Source: Odobenus rosmarus divergens
Taxonomy: Eukaryota > Chordata > Mammalia > Carnivora > Odobenidae
DNA length: 64,000 nt
Assembly (NCBI RefSeq): GCF_000321225.1
Contig: NW_004450461.1
Coordinates: 857,203-921,202 of the forward strand
Direction: 5' to 3'
In this document: positions 1-9,630 of the stretch, one piece after another
Position numbering within the stretch: position 1 is the stretch's first letter
Layout of the letters: each line of letters begins with the position of its first letter
Made by a program: the position numbers and the translations under genes
The notes under the pieces: model-generated
Databases searched by the model: none
The model's input: only the letters and a program-made list of their open reading frames with translations
Told to the model about the DNA's origin: nothing

Positions 1-476
1 CTCTTAGACAGTTTTTTAAAATTTTATGCCCTACTCTTCCTTCTTGTTGTGAGATATACTCTTTCCTTTTTCATGAACTCATGATTTGCCTATCAAAATA
101 ATTGATTCAAAAGCCAATCTCATTCAATTTAACCAAGTGGGACAGGTGGTGGTGTTAGGAGTACTTAGATTTGAATCTTTGACATTAGCTGTAAGAACCT
201 ATACAACTAATTTTCAGGTTTATTTCACCTGAAAGAAAATACCACTAAAAACAGTATACATTGCAATATGGTGAGGATAAATACTGTAAAACCCTAAGCA
301 AATCCCTGTCAGGTAGCAAGGGGAGTAAAAGTTCTCTTCTACATAAACAGAAACATCTCTTTCTAATTCATGACTTAAAAAAAAAAAAAAAAGTAGAGAT
401 GCGAAGACCATCGCTGTCTATATTAGCTTCAGTGTGGTATAGGAGATTCCAAAACCACTAAAAAAATGTAACATGT
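1..476. other. AT-rich DNA, no gene
   Basis: No recognisable repeat or exon. It holds a 16-base A run near 377. Short open frames on both strands here have no recognisable protein character. Confidence 0.6.
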
Positions 477-478
477 TG

Positions 479-545
479 GGGATCCTGGCTGGCTCAGTTG
501 GTAGAGCATGCAACTCTAAGAGGTAGTCATGATTGGGTTTAGTAA
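479..545 (+). mobile_element. CAN-SINE head fragment
   Basis: The tRNA-like head (GGCTGGCTCAGTTGGTAGAG, an A-box-like stretch) is clear, then similarity fades after about 65 bases. The CT-rich body and A tail are missing. It keeps the tRNA-like GGTAGAGCAT, unlike the GGTTAAGCGT of the younger copies, so it is probably an old or ancestral copy. Confidence 0.65.
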
Positions 546-1004
546 AAAGCGTACAACTTGATCTTAGAATAACTTGGCTTAAGTCCAGTTAGGTAAAACG
601 TCCAGAGAATTCACCTCATTTTTAAAGTAGAGTAATTTTACCTTCCTCATAGCTCACCTGAAAGAACTAAACCAGACCAAGTATATGGATATGCCTGTAA
701 CTATGTCTTAGGTATAATAAACTTATAAATATAATAGTTGGATTAGTAGAGTTTCTGTCAAGCATATATCATGCATCCACTGTATGTCAGGCATTATTCA
801 TTGCTATGTAAACTCAAATAGATAATTTAAATGCAATTCCTTTTCTTATGGAATTCAGAGAAGGGAAAAATTATAGCTGGGTGATTGTTAAACATTTCAG
901 TGGATGACTCATGATAGAGTAGTGAACACAAACACGGATGTGAGAAAACTGGGCATATAGAAACAAGAACAACACATCAGATATGACAGTATTAAAGAGA
1001 ATAT
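546..1004. other. AT-rich DNA, no recognised feature
   Basis: Nothing beyond AT-rich single-copy-looking sequence is seen here. Confidence 0.5.
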
Positions 1005-1145
1005 TCAGATATGCAAATCCATAGTTACAGAGAGTAGATTAGTGGTTGCTTAAGGCTGGGGTGGTGGGAAGATGGGGAATCATTGCTATCAGTTACCCAA
1101 TAGCTATATAGTAGTTATAGAAAGACTTGTCTAGAATATAAAAAT
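1005..1145 (+). mobile_element. L1M 3' UTR fragment
   Basis: The stretch with CAGAGAGTAGATTAGTGGTTGC followed by a G-rich run matches the recalled 3' UTR of mammalian-wide L1M elements in sense orientation. Both ends fade, as expected for an old copy. Confidence 0.55.
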
Positions 1146-1958
1146 AACCAAAGTAGCTTACTTATTATTAATGTGAATGAGAAACCCACTAAAAATGTCC
1201 CTAAACAAAAGTCCCAGAAAAGTGAATATTCATTCATTTTATTATCCTTTCTGAGATTTAAAAATAAATTAAGAACAAATACAGTAAATTAGAATAAAAC
1301 CCATTTGCACATGTGAAACCTCTGGAAAAAAATTAAAAATTGAGTCAGGTATAAGGACAATTTAAGCTTAAAAAGTAATTTTCTTGAGTTACCTAGCTAT
1401 CTCAGGCAAATGAGCCTTTTAGTTCAATTTATATAAAGTGACATTAATTCTTCATGGTATTTTGTGTAAAGCCAGGAAAAACCTCTATTTCCCTTCTTGC
1501 TGAAATAAAAAAAATTATACAGAAGAGAAAGGTAAATCTATACTATATTTCATGAGATCTATATGAATCCATCTTTAAACAGTTTGGTTGAATCTTCCCT
1601 ATCAAAGCAAAACAAAAGTTATTTCAAGAATATCTATACATTGTTTAAATATATTTCATAATGTAAGTCTTTTCAATTCCTTGATTGTGTTTTTTTATAC
1701 CTAATATCAAATGTTATCTTGCTTTGAAACTCCAGGGAATAGTCTAATTGAACAAAACAGGAAGATTCCTACTCATTTCTTAGCAAGAAAAGTGATTTTC
1801 AGAGACTGACAATCAGGAGTGGGTGTTGATAAAAGGAATGTCTTCCTCTTAGCCCCCTCCCTTAAAAAAATTTGACATTTTAAGAGACCAGTGCTTTTGA
1901 AGACTATGTGGCCAGAATTATCAACATGTATAATACATAACAGTGCTCTTTACTTCTT
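1146..1958. other. AT-rich DNA, no recognised feature
   Basis: About 800 bases of AT-rich sequence with no repeat family, exon or RNA gene that I can recognise. Confidence 0.5.
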
Positions 1959-2480
1959 TTTTTTTTTTTTAAANNNNNNNNNNNNNNNNNNNNNNNNNNN
2001 NNNNNNNNNNNNNNNNNNNNNNNNNNNNNNNNNNNNNNNNNNNNNNNNNNNNNNNNNNNNNNNNNNNNNNNNNNNNNNNNNNNNNNNNNNNNNNNNNNNN
2101 NNNNNNNNNNNNNNNNNNNNNNNNNNNNNNNNNNNNNNNNNNNNNNNNNNNNNNNNNNNNNNNNNNNNNNNNNNNNNNNNNNNNNNNNNNNNNNNNNNNN
2201 NNNNNNNNNNNNNNNNNNNNNNNNNNNNNNNNNNNNNNNNNNNNNNNNNNNNNNNNNNNNNNNNNNNNNNNNNNNNNNNNNNNNNNNNNNNNNNNNNNNN
2301 NNNNNNNNNNNNNNNNNNAGAGAGAATGAGAGACAGAGAACATGAGAGGGAAGAGGGTCAGAGGGAGAAGCAGACTCCCTGCTGAGCAGGGAGCCCGACG
2401 TGGGACTCGATCCCGGGACTCCAGGATCATGACTCGAGCCGAAGGCAGTCGCTTAACCAACTGAGCCACCCAGGTGCCCA
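1959..2480 (-). mobile_element. CAN-SINE broken by a gap
   Basis: The right part (2319-2480) is a well-preserved SINE in reverse, ending in the complement of the tRNA-like head. A poly-T run at 1957-1970 could be its A tail. The Ns lie between them, so the tail region is unresolved. It belongs to the variant with GGAGTCCCGGGATCGAGTCC in the sense direction, shared with the copies at 2539, 19142 and 51986. Confidence 0.85.
1974..2318. other. Assembly gap, 345 N
   Basis: A run of 345 undetermined bases inside or beside a reverse-strand SINE. Any frame read across it is meaningless. The size is not a round number, so it may be an estimate. Confidence 0.99.
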
Positions 2481-2520
2481 ATTTAGTTGTAATTTAAAAT
2501 ACATCTTAAAAATAAGACTA

Positions 2521-2930
2521 TTTTTTAAAGATTTTTTTGTTAAAGATTTTATTCATTTATTTGAGAGAGAGAGAGAGAATGAGAGACAGAGAGCACGAGA
2601 CGGAAGAGGGTCAGAGGGAGAAGCAGACCCCCTGCTGAGCAGGGAGCCCGGCGGGGGACTCAATCCCGGGACTCCAGGATCATGACCTGAGCCGAAGGCA
2701 GTCGCTTAACCAACTGAGCCACCCAGGCGCCCAAAGATTTTTTTATTTATTCATTTGAGAGAGAGAGCGCACGCCAGCAATAGCATCAGCAAGAGGGGAG
2801 GGTCAAGGGAAGTGGGAGAGCAGACTCTCTGCTGAGCAGGGTGCCTGACATGGGGCTGGATCCCAGGACCCCAGAATCATGACCTGATCCAAAGGCAGAC
2901 GCTTAACTGACTGAGCCACCCAGGTGCCCC
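2521..2930 (-). mobile_element. Older CAN-SINE, split by the copy at 2539
   Basis: The body is 2745-2930 and ends in the complement of the tRNA-like head (GAGCCACCCAGGTGCCCC). Its tail continues left of the inserted SINE at 2521-2538. It is more diverged than its guest, as the nesting requires. Confidence 0.85.
2539..2732 (-). mobile_element. CAN-SINE inserted in another SINE's tail
   Basis: A full-length reverse SINE, nearly the same as the copy at 2319-2480. It is flanked by a perfect 12-base duplication, AAAGATTTTTTT, at 2527-2538 and 2733-2744. The duplicated bases are the A-rich tail of the next SINE, so this copy landed in that tail. Confidence 0.88.
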
Positions 2931-3063
2931 ATAAATAAGAATTTTCATCTTGAAGGAGCTAAGTATTTATTTTTGCATGACATTATTCATCATGGCAACC
3001 TATTTATCTGTCCATAGCTGGACCCAGTGCTCTTCCTCCATTTCCAGGTACTGGTGAATACTG

Positions 3064-3155
3064 TAGAGAAGGAAAACTTTTCCCTTTTTCTCTTTAGGTT
3101 ATTTGACTGGCCTAATAATTAAATTAACATAAGACAGATTAACATAAGACGAATA
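3064..3155 (-). repeat. Inverted copy of LTR-like 3' end
   Basis: The reverse complement of 3068-3150 resembles the end of the forward LTR-like repeats at 3870-3945 and 4985-5065. They share the TTAATCTGTCTTATGT core followed by AATTTAATTATTAG. Only about 85 bases match. The family is not recognised. Confidence 0.6.
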
Positions 3156-3400
3156 ATGGAAAAAATATTTTGCAAAATAAAAACGAAGGAATGGTAACAT
3201 TAATGTTTCAGGATAAACAATTTCCAGAAGAGTTTTGCTTTAAAATCCAAAGTTAAGGGGCGCCTGGGTGCCTTTAGTTTACAGTTTATGCTTATTTGTT
3301 TGTTTGGGTTTTTTTTTTTTTAGAAAATATATAAATTCTTAAGAGAGGTTTTCCCTCTATACTCTTACAAATAATGTATTCTCGAATGGCTAGAATTGTG

Positions 3401-3440
3401 AGTGAGAGAAAGAAGAGAGAGAGAGAAGAGACAGAGGTAA
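3401..3440. repeat. GA-rich simple sequence
   Basis: An imperfect purine run of GAGA and AGAA units, with no attached SINE body. Confidence 0.7.
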
Positions 3441-3486
3441 CATCTTCCCAGTTTGCTCTCTCAGTGAAGGTATAAATACAAAGGAT

Positions 3487-3945
3487 GACGAAGATCACAC
3501 ATGGAGGGGAGTGGATTTTCCACCCCATAATATGTCTCTGGCATGAGGATTTGAGTCAAAGGCAATCAAAACCCAGCAGATTCAGGAAATTTCTTTACCT
3601 CCCCCTTAACTGCCTAAATTTACAACTAAAGGGGGCTTTACCAGGAAGAGAGCTATTACAGAGATACCTTTTTACCTGAGGAGCTTGTCTGCATAACAGG
3701 ACAACTTTCCTTTCCCACAGCACTTGCCTGCACAGGAGTGGTCTTTCTTCCCATTGTTTCCCCAGACCCCTGCCCCTCCCTTAGCTCTGGAGGTTGTAAG
3801 CTTCAACTACCTGGCTGTCCTTTGGGTACCCTATTCTTGTGGGGCTCCTATACATATGAAATTTGTCTCCTGTTAATCTGTCTTATATCAATTTAATTAT
3901 TAGACCAGCCAAAGAACCTAGAAGGGAAGAAAAGTTTTTTCTGGC
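3487..3945 (+). mobile_element. LTR-like repeat, copy 1
   Basis: It aligns by eye over most of its length with 4600-5070. Shared blocks include the part around CAGATTCAGGAAATTTC, the CTTAACTGCCTAAATTTACA region and the terminal CTGTTAATCTGTCTTAT stretch. The layout suggests an old endogenous-retrovirus LTR, probably ERVL-like, but I cannot name the subfamily. No gag, pol or env remnant is visible between the copies. Confidence 0.55.
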
Positions 3946-3950
3946 CCTTC

Positions 3951-3991
3951 ACATGCGCACACATGCACACAGACACACTGACACACACACC
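3951..3991. repeat. (CA)n-like microsatellite
   Basis: An imperfect run of ACAC, ACATGC and ACAG units directly after the LTR-like repeat. Confidence 0.8.
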
Positions 3992-4599
3992 CTCTATATT
4001 TCTAATTAATTTTCAGCTGGAGTTACAAGTTTTTTTCCACAGTTTCCACTTTAGTTATTACTCAGTTCTCTGGCATCCTTCCAATGATTTCCTTTTCTTA
4101 GAAACCTGTTTTTCACCGCCTCATTGTTTACAGTGCATTCAAACTTTCCAGCTCTTTTCTACTCTTTCTGCTTTTCTGGCTTTCATTTATAAGTAAATGG
4201 GAGGCCTTAAAAGCCTTCCTGCTGTGCAGTGCTAACTTTGGAAAGTGACTTTCTAATGACGGGAGAGACTGTCCTTTAGGAAATTCCAATTCCCTGCCCC
4301 CAACCCCCCATGAATCACCTTCTTTAGCATTCTTTCATATTTTAGAGATGCCTTTGTCTGGGAGCTCATTTAGAGCAGTGTAGCCAACTGGAAAGGGGTT
4401 GAGCTGAAAGTCAGGAAATGAGGCTTATGTACTGCTTCCTGCTCAGCATCTTCCCTCACTCTACGGGTCTGTTCTTTCCTGTGTGTGTTAGAGAACTAAA
4501 ATCTCCTTTGCTTTCCACCCCTTCCTTCCACCCACTCTTACCCTCTCTGTATTTCTTCCTTGCTGCCTTTCAAAAAAGGTTTAAAGGGTAAATTACGTG
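3992..4599. other. Spacer between LTR-like copies, no gene
   Basis: A pyrimidine-rich stretch (about 4020-4190), then mixed sequence. A faint MIR-like segment may lie near 4375-4500 but is too weak to call. No retroviral internal sequence is visible. Confidence 0.5.
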
Positions 4600-5070
4600 T
4601 AGGGGCTAAAGGCAGACCACCCCAAGATGGGCCAGTTTGACATGAAGATTATTCTGAGCTGAAGGCTGTCAAGACCTGATGGACTCAGGAGAAACTTTAC
4701 CTCTCACTTAACTACATCCAAGAATCTAAATTGGGGGTCTTTCCCAGAATAATGGTTATTAACAGAGATAAATTTTATCTAAGTGACCCATCTGTATGGT
4801 GGGACAAACATCTAATTACCAAACATCTGTTCCTCTTATACCCTGTGAAATACATTCCTTTCCTCTGAAGTCCAAAACCCCTATTGCCTTCTTAGTTCAG
4901 GTTGATATGTAGACTTCATTTTGCCTGACTGCCTTCAGAATGTCCATGTCTGTGTGAATTCCCTGTACATATGCTACTAAATTTGATTTCCCCTGCTAAT
5001 CTGTCTCACGTTCATTTTATTCCTAGTCCAGCTAGGAGCCTTGAAAGGACAGGAACTACTGTTACCTGAC
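4600..5070 (+). mobile_element. LTR-like repeat, copy 2
   Basis: A second copy of the 3487-3945 repeat in the same orientation, diverged but colinear. The end reads CTGCTAATCTGTCTCACG, then a degraded AATTTAATT-type stretch and CAGCTAGGAGCC. A full provirus is not supported, because the 650-base spacer has no coding remnant. Confidence 0.55.
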
Positions 5071-5214
5071 ACAGACTGTACAAAGAACTTTGTATAAGCA
5101 GAGATTTTCTTAGCTAAAGTGTGATATACCAGTGTATTGCAAAGAGTATGTCTTTCTGTTCAATACAGAAATTTAATGAGTGTGAAGGAATATGATGGGA
5201 GAAATAATATCTTA

Positions 5215-5350
5215 ACTCAGGGTCTGCTATTTTCTGGCTATTGTGCCAGATGCCCTCCATACATTATTTCATGTATTCTTCACCACTGAATTGTTATATG
5301 AGAATACAATCTCAAATATATAGATCGAGAAATAGGTCTAGAGATTTTAA
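5215..5350 (-). mobile_element. Possible MIR fragment
   Basis: Reverse-strand resemblance to the MIR core and 3' part: TGTGCCAGATGCCCTCCATACA followed by a degraded end. Weakly supported. Confidence 0.35.
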
Positions 5351-5399
5351 TGATTTTTGTTCATGAGATTTGTCAGTTCAGGAAAGATTTAACACTAGT

Positions 5400-5598
5400 G
5401 TTGGTTACAATCTGGAAGAAGGGAAAAATGGGGAATAACTGCCTAATAGGTATGAGGTTTCCTCTTGGAGTGATGAAAATGGGAATTAGATACGGTGGTA
5501 GTTGTATAACACTGTGAAAGTACAAAATGCCTCTGAATTGTTCACTGGAAAATGACTAATTTTATGTTATCTGCATAATAAAATGCTTAATAAAAAAG
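5400..5598 (+). mobile_element. L1M 3' end
   Basis: A good match to the recalled 3' terminus of L1MB/L1MC-type elements. It has a GGGGAATAACTGCCTAATAG block, the GGAGTGATGAAAATG block, GAATTGTTCACT, and an A-rich end with AATAAAA. Sense orientation, 5'-truncated. Confidence 0.75.
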
Positions 5599-5851
5599 TG
5601 TTTATAGGAGTTATATTAAGATTATTTTGCCCAGCAGGCACTAAAATAGCCAAATAATGCTCCTAAAGTCACCCATATCTGTGAAATTCTTGGAGTGGGA
5701 ATATCAGTGAGAAAAACAAGGTGGGGAATTATATTTGTATTTGAGGTCTTGGCCTCAAACCCCAGTGGCCAGGTGGATAGTGTAGAATAGTTACATTACT
5801 CTGCAGGTAGGCTGTGAATGCTCAGCCCCTGGCAAACTGAAAAGACTATTT

Positions 5852-5961
5852 AGTGGGGAGGGTATGTGCTATGGTGAACGCTGTGAATTGTGTTAAGACT
5901 GATGAATCACAGACCTGTACCCCTGAAACAAATAATACATTATGTGTTAATAACAAAAAAA
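5852..5961 (+). mobile_element. Short young L1 3' end, 110 bp
   Basis: Nearly identical to 31462-31556 of the L1 at 31273-31820, which shows it is the carnivore L1 3' UTR. It is flanked by a 12-base duplication, AAAAGACTATTT, at 5840-5851 and 5962-5973. The A tail starts where the longer copy has an internal A-rich (GAA)n tract and continues for another 260 bases. Confidence 0.88.
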
Positions 5962-5973
5962 AAAAGACTATTT

Positions 5974-6379
5974 TTCCCCAAGCCCTAAATCAAGTCTTGA
6001 ATGTTGATCCAAAACATACTTGTGAGTTTCAAAGAAAAGAAGAAGGCAGGAAGGAAGTGAATTACTTTTCCTCTGCTTTGTTTGTCCCTTTGTTTTTATG
6101 TTTATTTTTAAGAGCCAGGGTATTTCAGATAAATAGACAGGGTTTGAAGCACGACTCTGCATTTACAAATGATAAAAACCTTGAACAAATCCTTTAACAC
6201 CACGGATATAATATGAGGACACTGGTAATGCTTTCTTGATAAGGATTTTTAAAGAATTAAATGGCATAATGCGTGTTAGTGCATGCTAATAACATTAATA
6301 GAGTCATTATCAGCAACTGGGAGGGACAGAAGGAATAATGGAGACCTCCAAGAAGATCCATTACTCCTCCTCTTAAGGT
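5974..6379. other. No recognised feature
   Basis: AT-rich sequence. Open frames on both strands overlap each other and lack any recognisable protein similarity. Confidence 0.5.
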
Positions 6380-6475
6380 TGTCCCTCTCCCACCCCCAGC
6401 TTGCACTCTCTGTCTCTCTGTGTCAAATAAATAAGTAAGTAAATAAGTAAATAAATAAATAAAATCTTAAAAAAA
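6380..6475 (+). mobile_element. CAN-SINE 3' half
   Basis: The CT-rich body (CCCTCTCCCAC to CTCTGTGTC) and an expanded AAATAAGTAAGT-type tail ending AATCTTAAAAA are present. The tRNA-like head is absent. No clear target-site duplication is seen. Confidence 0.75.
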
Positions 6476-6749
6476 TGAATACAGAAAGTGAAATGGAGAC
6501 TTCAATTTTCCACCTTTGGAATTTAAGGTAGCACACTGCATTTCCTTTTCTTTCTTAAACTATTTCCTCAATGAGTTTTCCTCTGCAGATTATTACCATC
6601 TTAACTGGGAACACAGGAGTTTATTTTGTTACTTGTAGTTATTTACAGAAGCAATCATCTTTTTATTCTTTTTTTTTTCCTTTCTATTTGGCTTATATTT
6701 CCTTTGCTTTCAAACTCCTTCAGTTGAGCCACCATCAAACAACCCACAT

Positions 6750-7200
6750 TAACAGTTCTGTGTGTTTGCTTCCAGTTTTCTCTATGCTAATATAATCCTA
6801 CATTACACCACACAAATACATGTAAATGCTTACATAAGTAATTTTTTGTCATTATTCTTTATATACTTGGCAATGTTCTATTTTTTTTCCATTTAACTAT
6901 AGCTTGTGGAAATCTATGCACATTAACTTAATTCATTTTATTCTTGTGCTATTTTTTTAAAATTGAAATATATCCTACTTTTTAAACATTCTTCTATTTA
7001 TGGGTGTTCCTCTTATTTCCAGTTTTGATGCTACACAAAATAACTCTATAACAAATGTCCTTATACATCTCAGTAAACCTGGCTGTATTTGTTTTTTCTA
7101 TCATATATCAGTGACTGAAATTGCTGGATTAAAGTGTATGTGTTTTATAAGCTGTAAGTGTACTTTCACATGGAAAACAAACATGAAAAAAGTATGAAAA
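6750..7200 (-). mobile_element. Antisense L1M ORF2 / 3' region
   Basis: The stretch around TATTTATGGGTGTTCCTCTT, then CAGTTTTGATGCTACA, then GAAATTGCTGGATTAAAG matches the recalled complement of the 3' part of old L1 elements. All frames are broken. Confidence 0.55.
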
Positions 7201-7642
7201 AACTATATTTATCTGTATTTTTATTTTCTAACCTATATATACAGCTTTTGTGTAAACTCTAATAATTGTGTGTTTGGATCCTATATTTTAGGCAGCTATA
7301 CAGTATAAACATCTATAACATACCAGTCATTTCAGTGAATTACACTTTATAGTTTCTGATACACATACATGGTTACAAATCACAGTAAAAGCTCTAAATA
7401 TCCTAATCTGAATTATCTAAAGATGTGGCAACAGAGAAACTAAAAATCTTCAGATGAGGAGTGAAATAATTTAGGGTTTAGAGAAGGAACGGCTAGACTA
7501 CAATACTTTTTATTTTTTTATTACTTACTTTTATTCCATATGTATTCTCTCTATTCCTTTGGGGGTATTTATAAAATGTATCCTTTGCATTTGTACAAAT
7601 ATCGTATGTTAAATATTATATTATGGAGTTTTTTGAAAGAAT
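7201..7642. other. AT-rich DNA, no recognised feature
   Basis: Nothing beyond AT-rich single-copy-looking sequence. Confidence 0.5.
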
Positions 7643-7659
7643 ATATGAGGGATTTTTTT

Positions 7660-7774
7660 ATTTTATTTTATTATGTTATGTTAGTCACCATACATTACAT
7701 CATTAGTTTTTGATGTAGTGTTCCATGATTCATTGTTGGCGTATAACACCCATGCTCCATTCAATACGTGCCCA
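7660..7774 (-). mobile_element. Short young L1 3' end, 115 bp
   Basis: The complement of the last 115 bases of the carnivore L1, matching 31720-31815 (AATCATGGAACACTACATCA in sense). It is flanked by a perfect 17-base duplication, ATATGAGGGATTTTTTT, at 7643-7659 and 7775-7791. Extreme 5' truncation. Confidence 0.9.
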
Positions 7775-7791
7775 ATATGAGGGATTTTTTT

Positions 7792-8594
7792 TAAGCAAGA
7801 AGCCTATAAGCCCTGAAAAAAGTTTAGAGAATCTGAGTTACTTGACTAATTAGAAATGATTTCTTCAACGTATAGCAATGCTGACAGAGAGGATAGCAAT
7901 GAAAAGTGAAGGAAACACTGACATGAAGAAGAAAGACAGGAAGTTTGGATGGTGGGAAGAATGATTGGTGTCCTGGGGAATTCTATGCTCACTGCATCGT
8001 CTTTATAACAAGTGGTGATTGTGGTATGTATTCAGCAGCATTCAAATGACAAATTGCATAAAACCAATGAAAATCAAAGAAGCTTCATCTGCTGAGATAC
8101 CCAAGGTACTGTCAAAATAAAATTTAGGAACATATTAACAGTGTACTGTTAAGGTAATTTAAAAAAATTGTATTTGCTGGGGGTTACTTCTATTCTCATT
8201 GGAATTGGTAGTAAATATCTATTGATTCTTCCCTTGAAACAATAATCCTCCTCTAATTTAAATATCCTGAATACCTCCAAGGACTATAGATTGGTTAATG
8301 TCAGTTTTGGTTAGGGGGATACATTTTGTAATTTCTTTCACAATTTTCCTTCATAGATGGGAAGTTTTGGGTTTGCTGAGCTCTTTGCTTTCTGTTGATA
8401 GAACGTAAGTGAGTGTATTAGTTAAGTAATGTAACATAGCCATTGTTTATCTTTGAAAATGATATTAAGCAAATAGAATTTAAAACAAAAACTTTATTAG
8501 TCAAACCATCAGATAAATTCTCAGCCATAAATCCAACTACTACAAAACATATATTTAAATAATTCATTTGTTTGATTGTACTTACCTTTTTAAT
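7792..8594. other. No recognised feature
   Basis: About 800 bases of AT-rich unassigned sequence. Confidence 0.5.
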
Positions 8595-8609
8595 AAATGT
8601 AGATTACAT

Positions 8610-8802
8610 GGGGCTCCTGGGAGGCTCAGTCAGTTAAGTGTCTGCCTTTGGCTAGGGTCATGGTCCCAGGGTCCTGAGATGGAGCCCCAGCATCCAGCTC
8701 CCTGCCCAGCAGGGGGCCTGCTTCTTCCTCTCCCTTTGCTGCTCCCCCTGCTTGTGCTCTCTTGCTCTCTCTGTCAAATAAATAAATAAAATCTTTAAAA
8801 AA
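8610..8802 (+). mobile_element. CAN-SINE
   Basis: Full length: tRNA-like head with GGCTCAGTCAGTTAAGTG, CT-rich body, and AAATAAATAAAATCTTT tail. It has a perfect 12-base duplication, AAATGTAGATTA, at 8595-8606 and 8803-8814. Confidence 0.93.
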
Positions 8803-9570
8803 AAATGTAGATTATAAATGTGCTCTAAGAGTTTCTTGCCCAAATGGCAAAAATTGAGGTTATTCAGTATACAGGTATCTGTGACATGTTCAGTGTAAGC
8901 TATATAGTTGGTTTGGTTTGAAAAAATGAATATAATTAGAATGCCAGTTGAACATATGTTAGCAAACCCATGGAGAAGTTTATGAAAGTGTATCAGAGAT
9001 TATTTTAAAGACAGCTTTAAATACAATTCAGTAATATAAAATGGTTGACTGTAGGTTGTTTGTCCTGTCCCAGACAGATATAGACCTATTTGCAACACAT
9101 AATATGCTCTTGCATTCAGAAAAGTAAATAAATAAATAAATAAATGATAAAGAATGGGAGCTCTTTAGAAATAAAGAATTATGATCTATAAGTAAAATGA
9201 TGTGTTAAAGTAGATATGTTCATATCTGACAACTTTTATCTGACATGGAGTTTCCTGACCTAGTTGCCCTCTGAGATTCCAGGGATTCCCCCTCCTCCCA
9301 CCTGAAGAGATTAATGTTCTAGCTCAACTTTCTCAGAAACTTGCATCTGTTCTATAATTCCCCCATACCCCCAAGTTTCCTCAAACATCTCCAATAAACA
9401 GATATACTTCTTGGAGCTAAGAAAAAAATCTGTTTATCCCACAAAAGACAGATTTTTCTTTTTTGCCTGCTTGCCCCAAAAGAAGAATCCACAAGGGGAA
9501 AGCATCCTTCTTCTGGAAAGGAAACTCATTTCCATGTTCAGCAAACACCATGGCCCTACCATGCATTTCC

Positions 9571-9630
9571 ATATATATGTGTGTGTGTATATCTATATCA
9601 TCTATATCTATATAGATATATATGCGTGTG
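9571..9630. repeat. (TG)n/(TA)n microsatellite
   Basis: Alternating purine-pyrimidine run: ATATAT, then GTGTGTGT, then TATCTATA units. Confidence 0.85.

Noticed and set aside
1891..2481. Long open frames on both strands across 1974-2318
   Set aside because: Most of their length is Ns. The readable ends are reverse SINE sequence.
3257..3270. 14-base match to the SINE 5' end (GGGGCGCCTGGGTG)
   Set aside because: Too short to call an element. It may be a deletion remnant or chance.
4375..4500. Possible MIR
   Set aside because: Only scattered agreement with the MIR core; below what I would support without alignment.
3487..5070. Intact provirus between two LTR-like copies
   Set aside because: The 650-base spacer has no gag, pol or env remnant, and a third copy lies inverted. 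Old solo LTRs or a rearrangement fit better.
8610..8690. tRNA-like sequence (A-box and B-box-like motifs)
   Set aside because: It is the head of a CAN-SINE. The same holds for every other tRNA-like stretch here; none folds with an intact anticodon arm context as a free tRNA gene.
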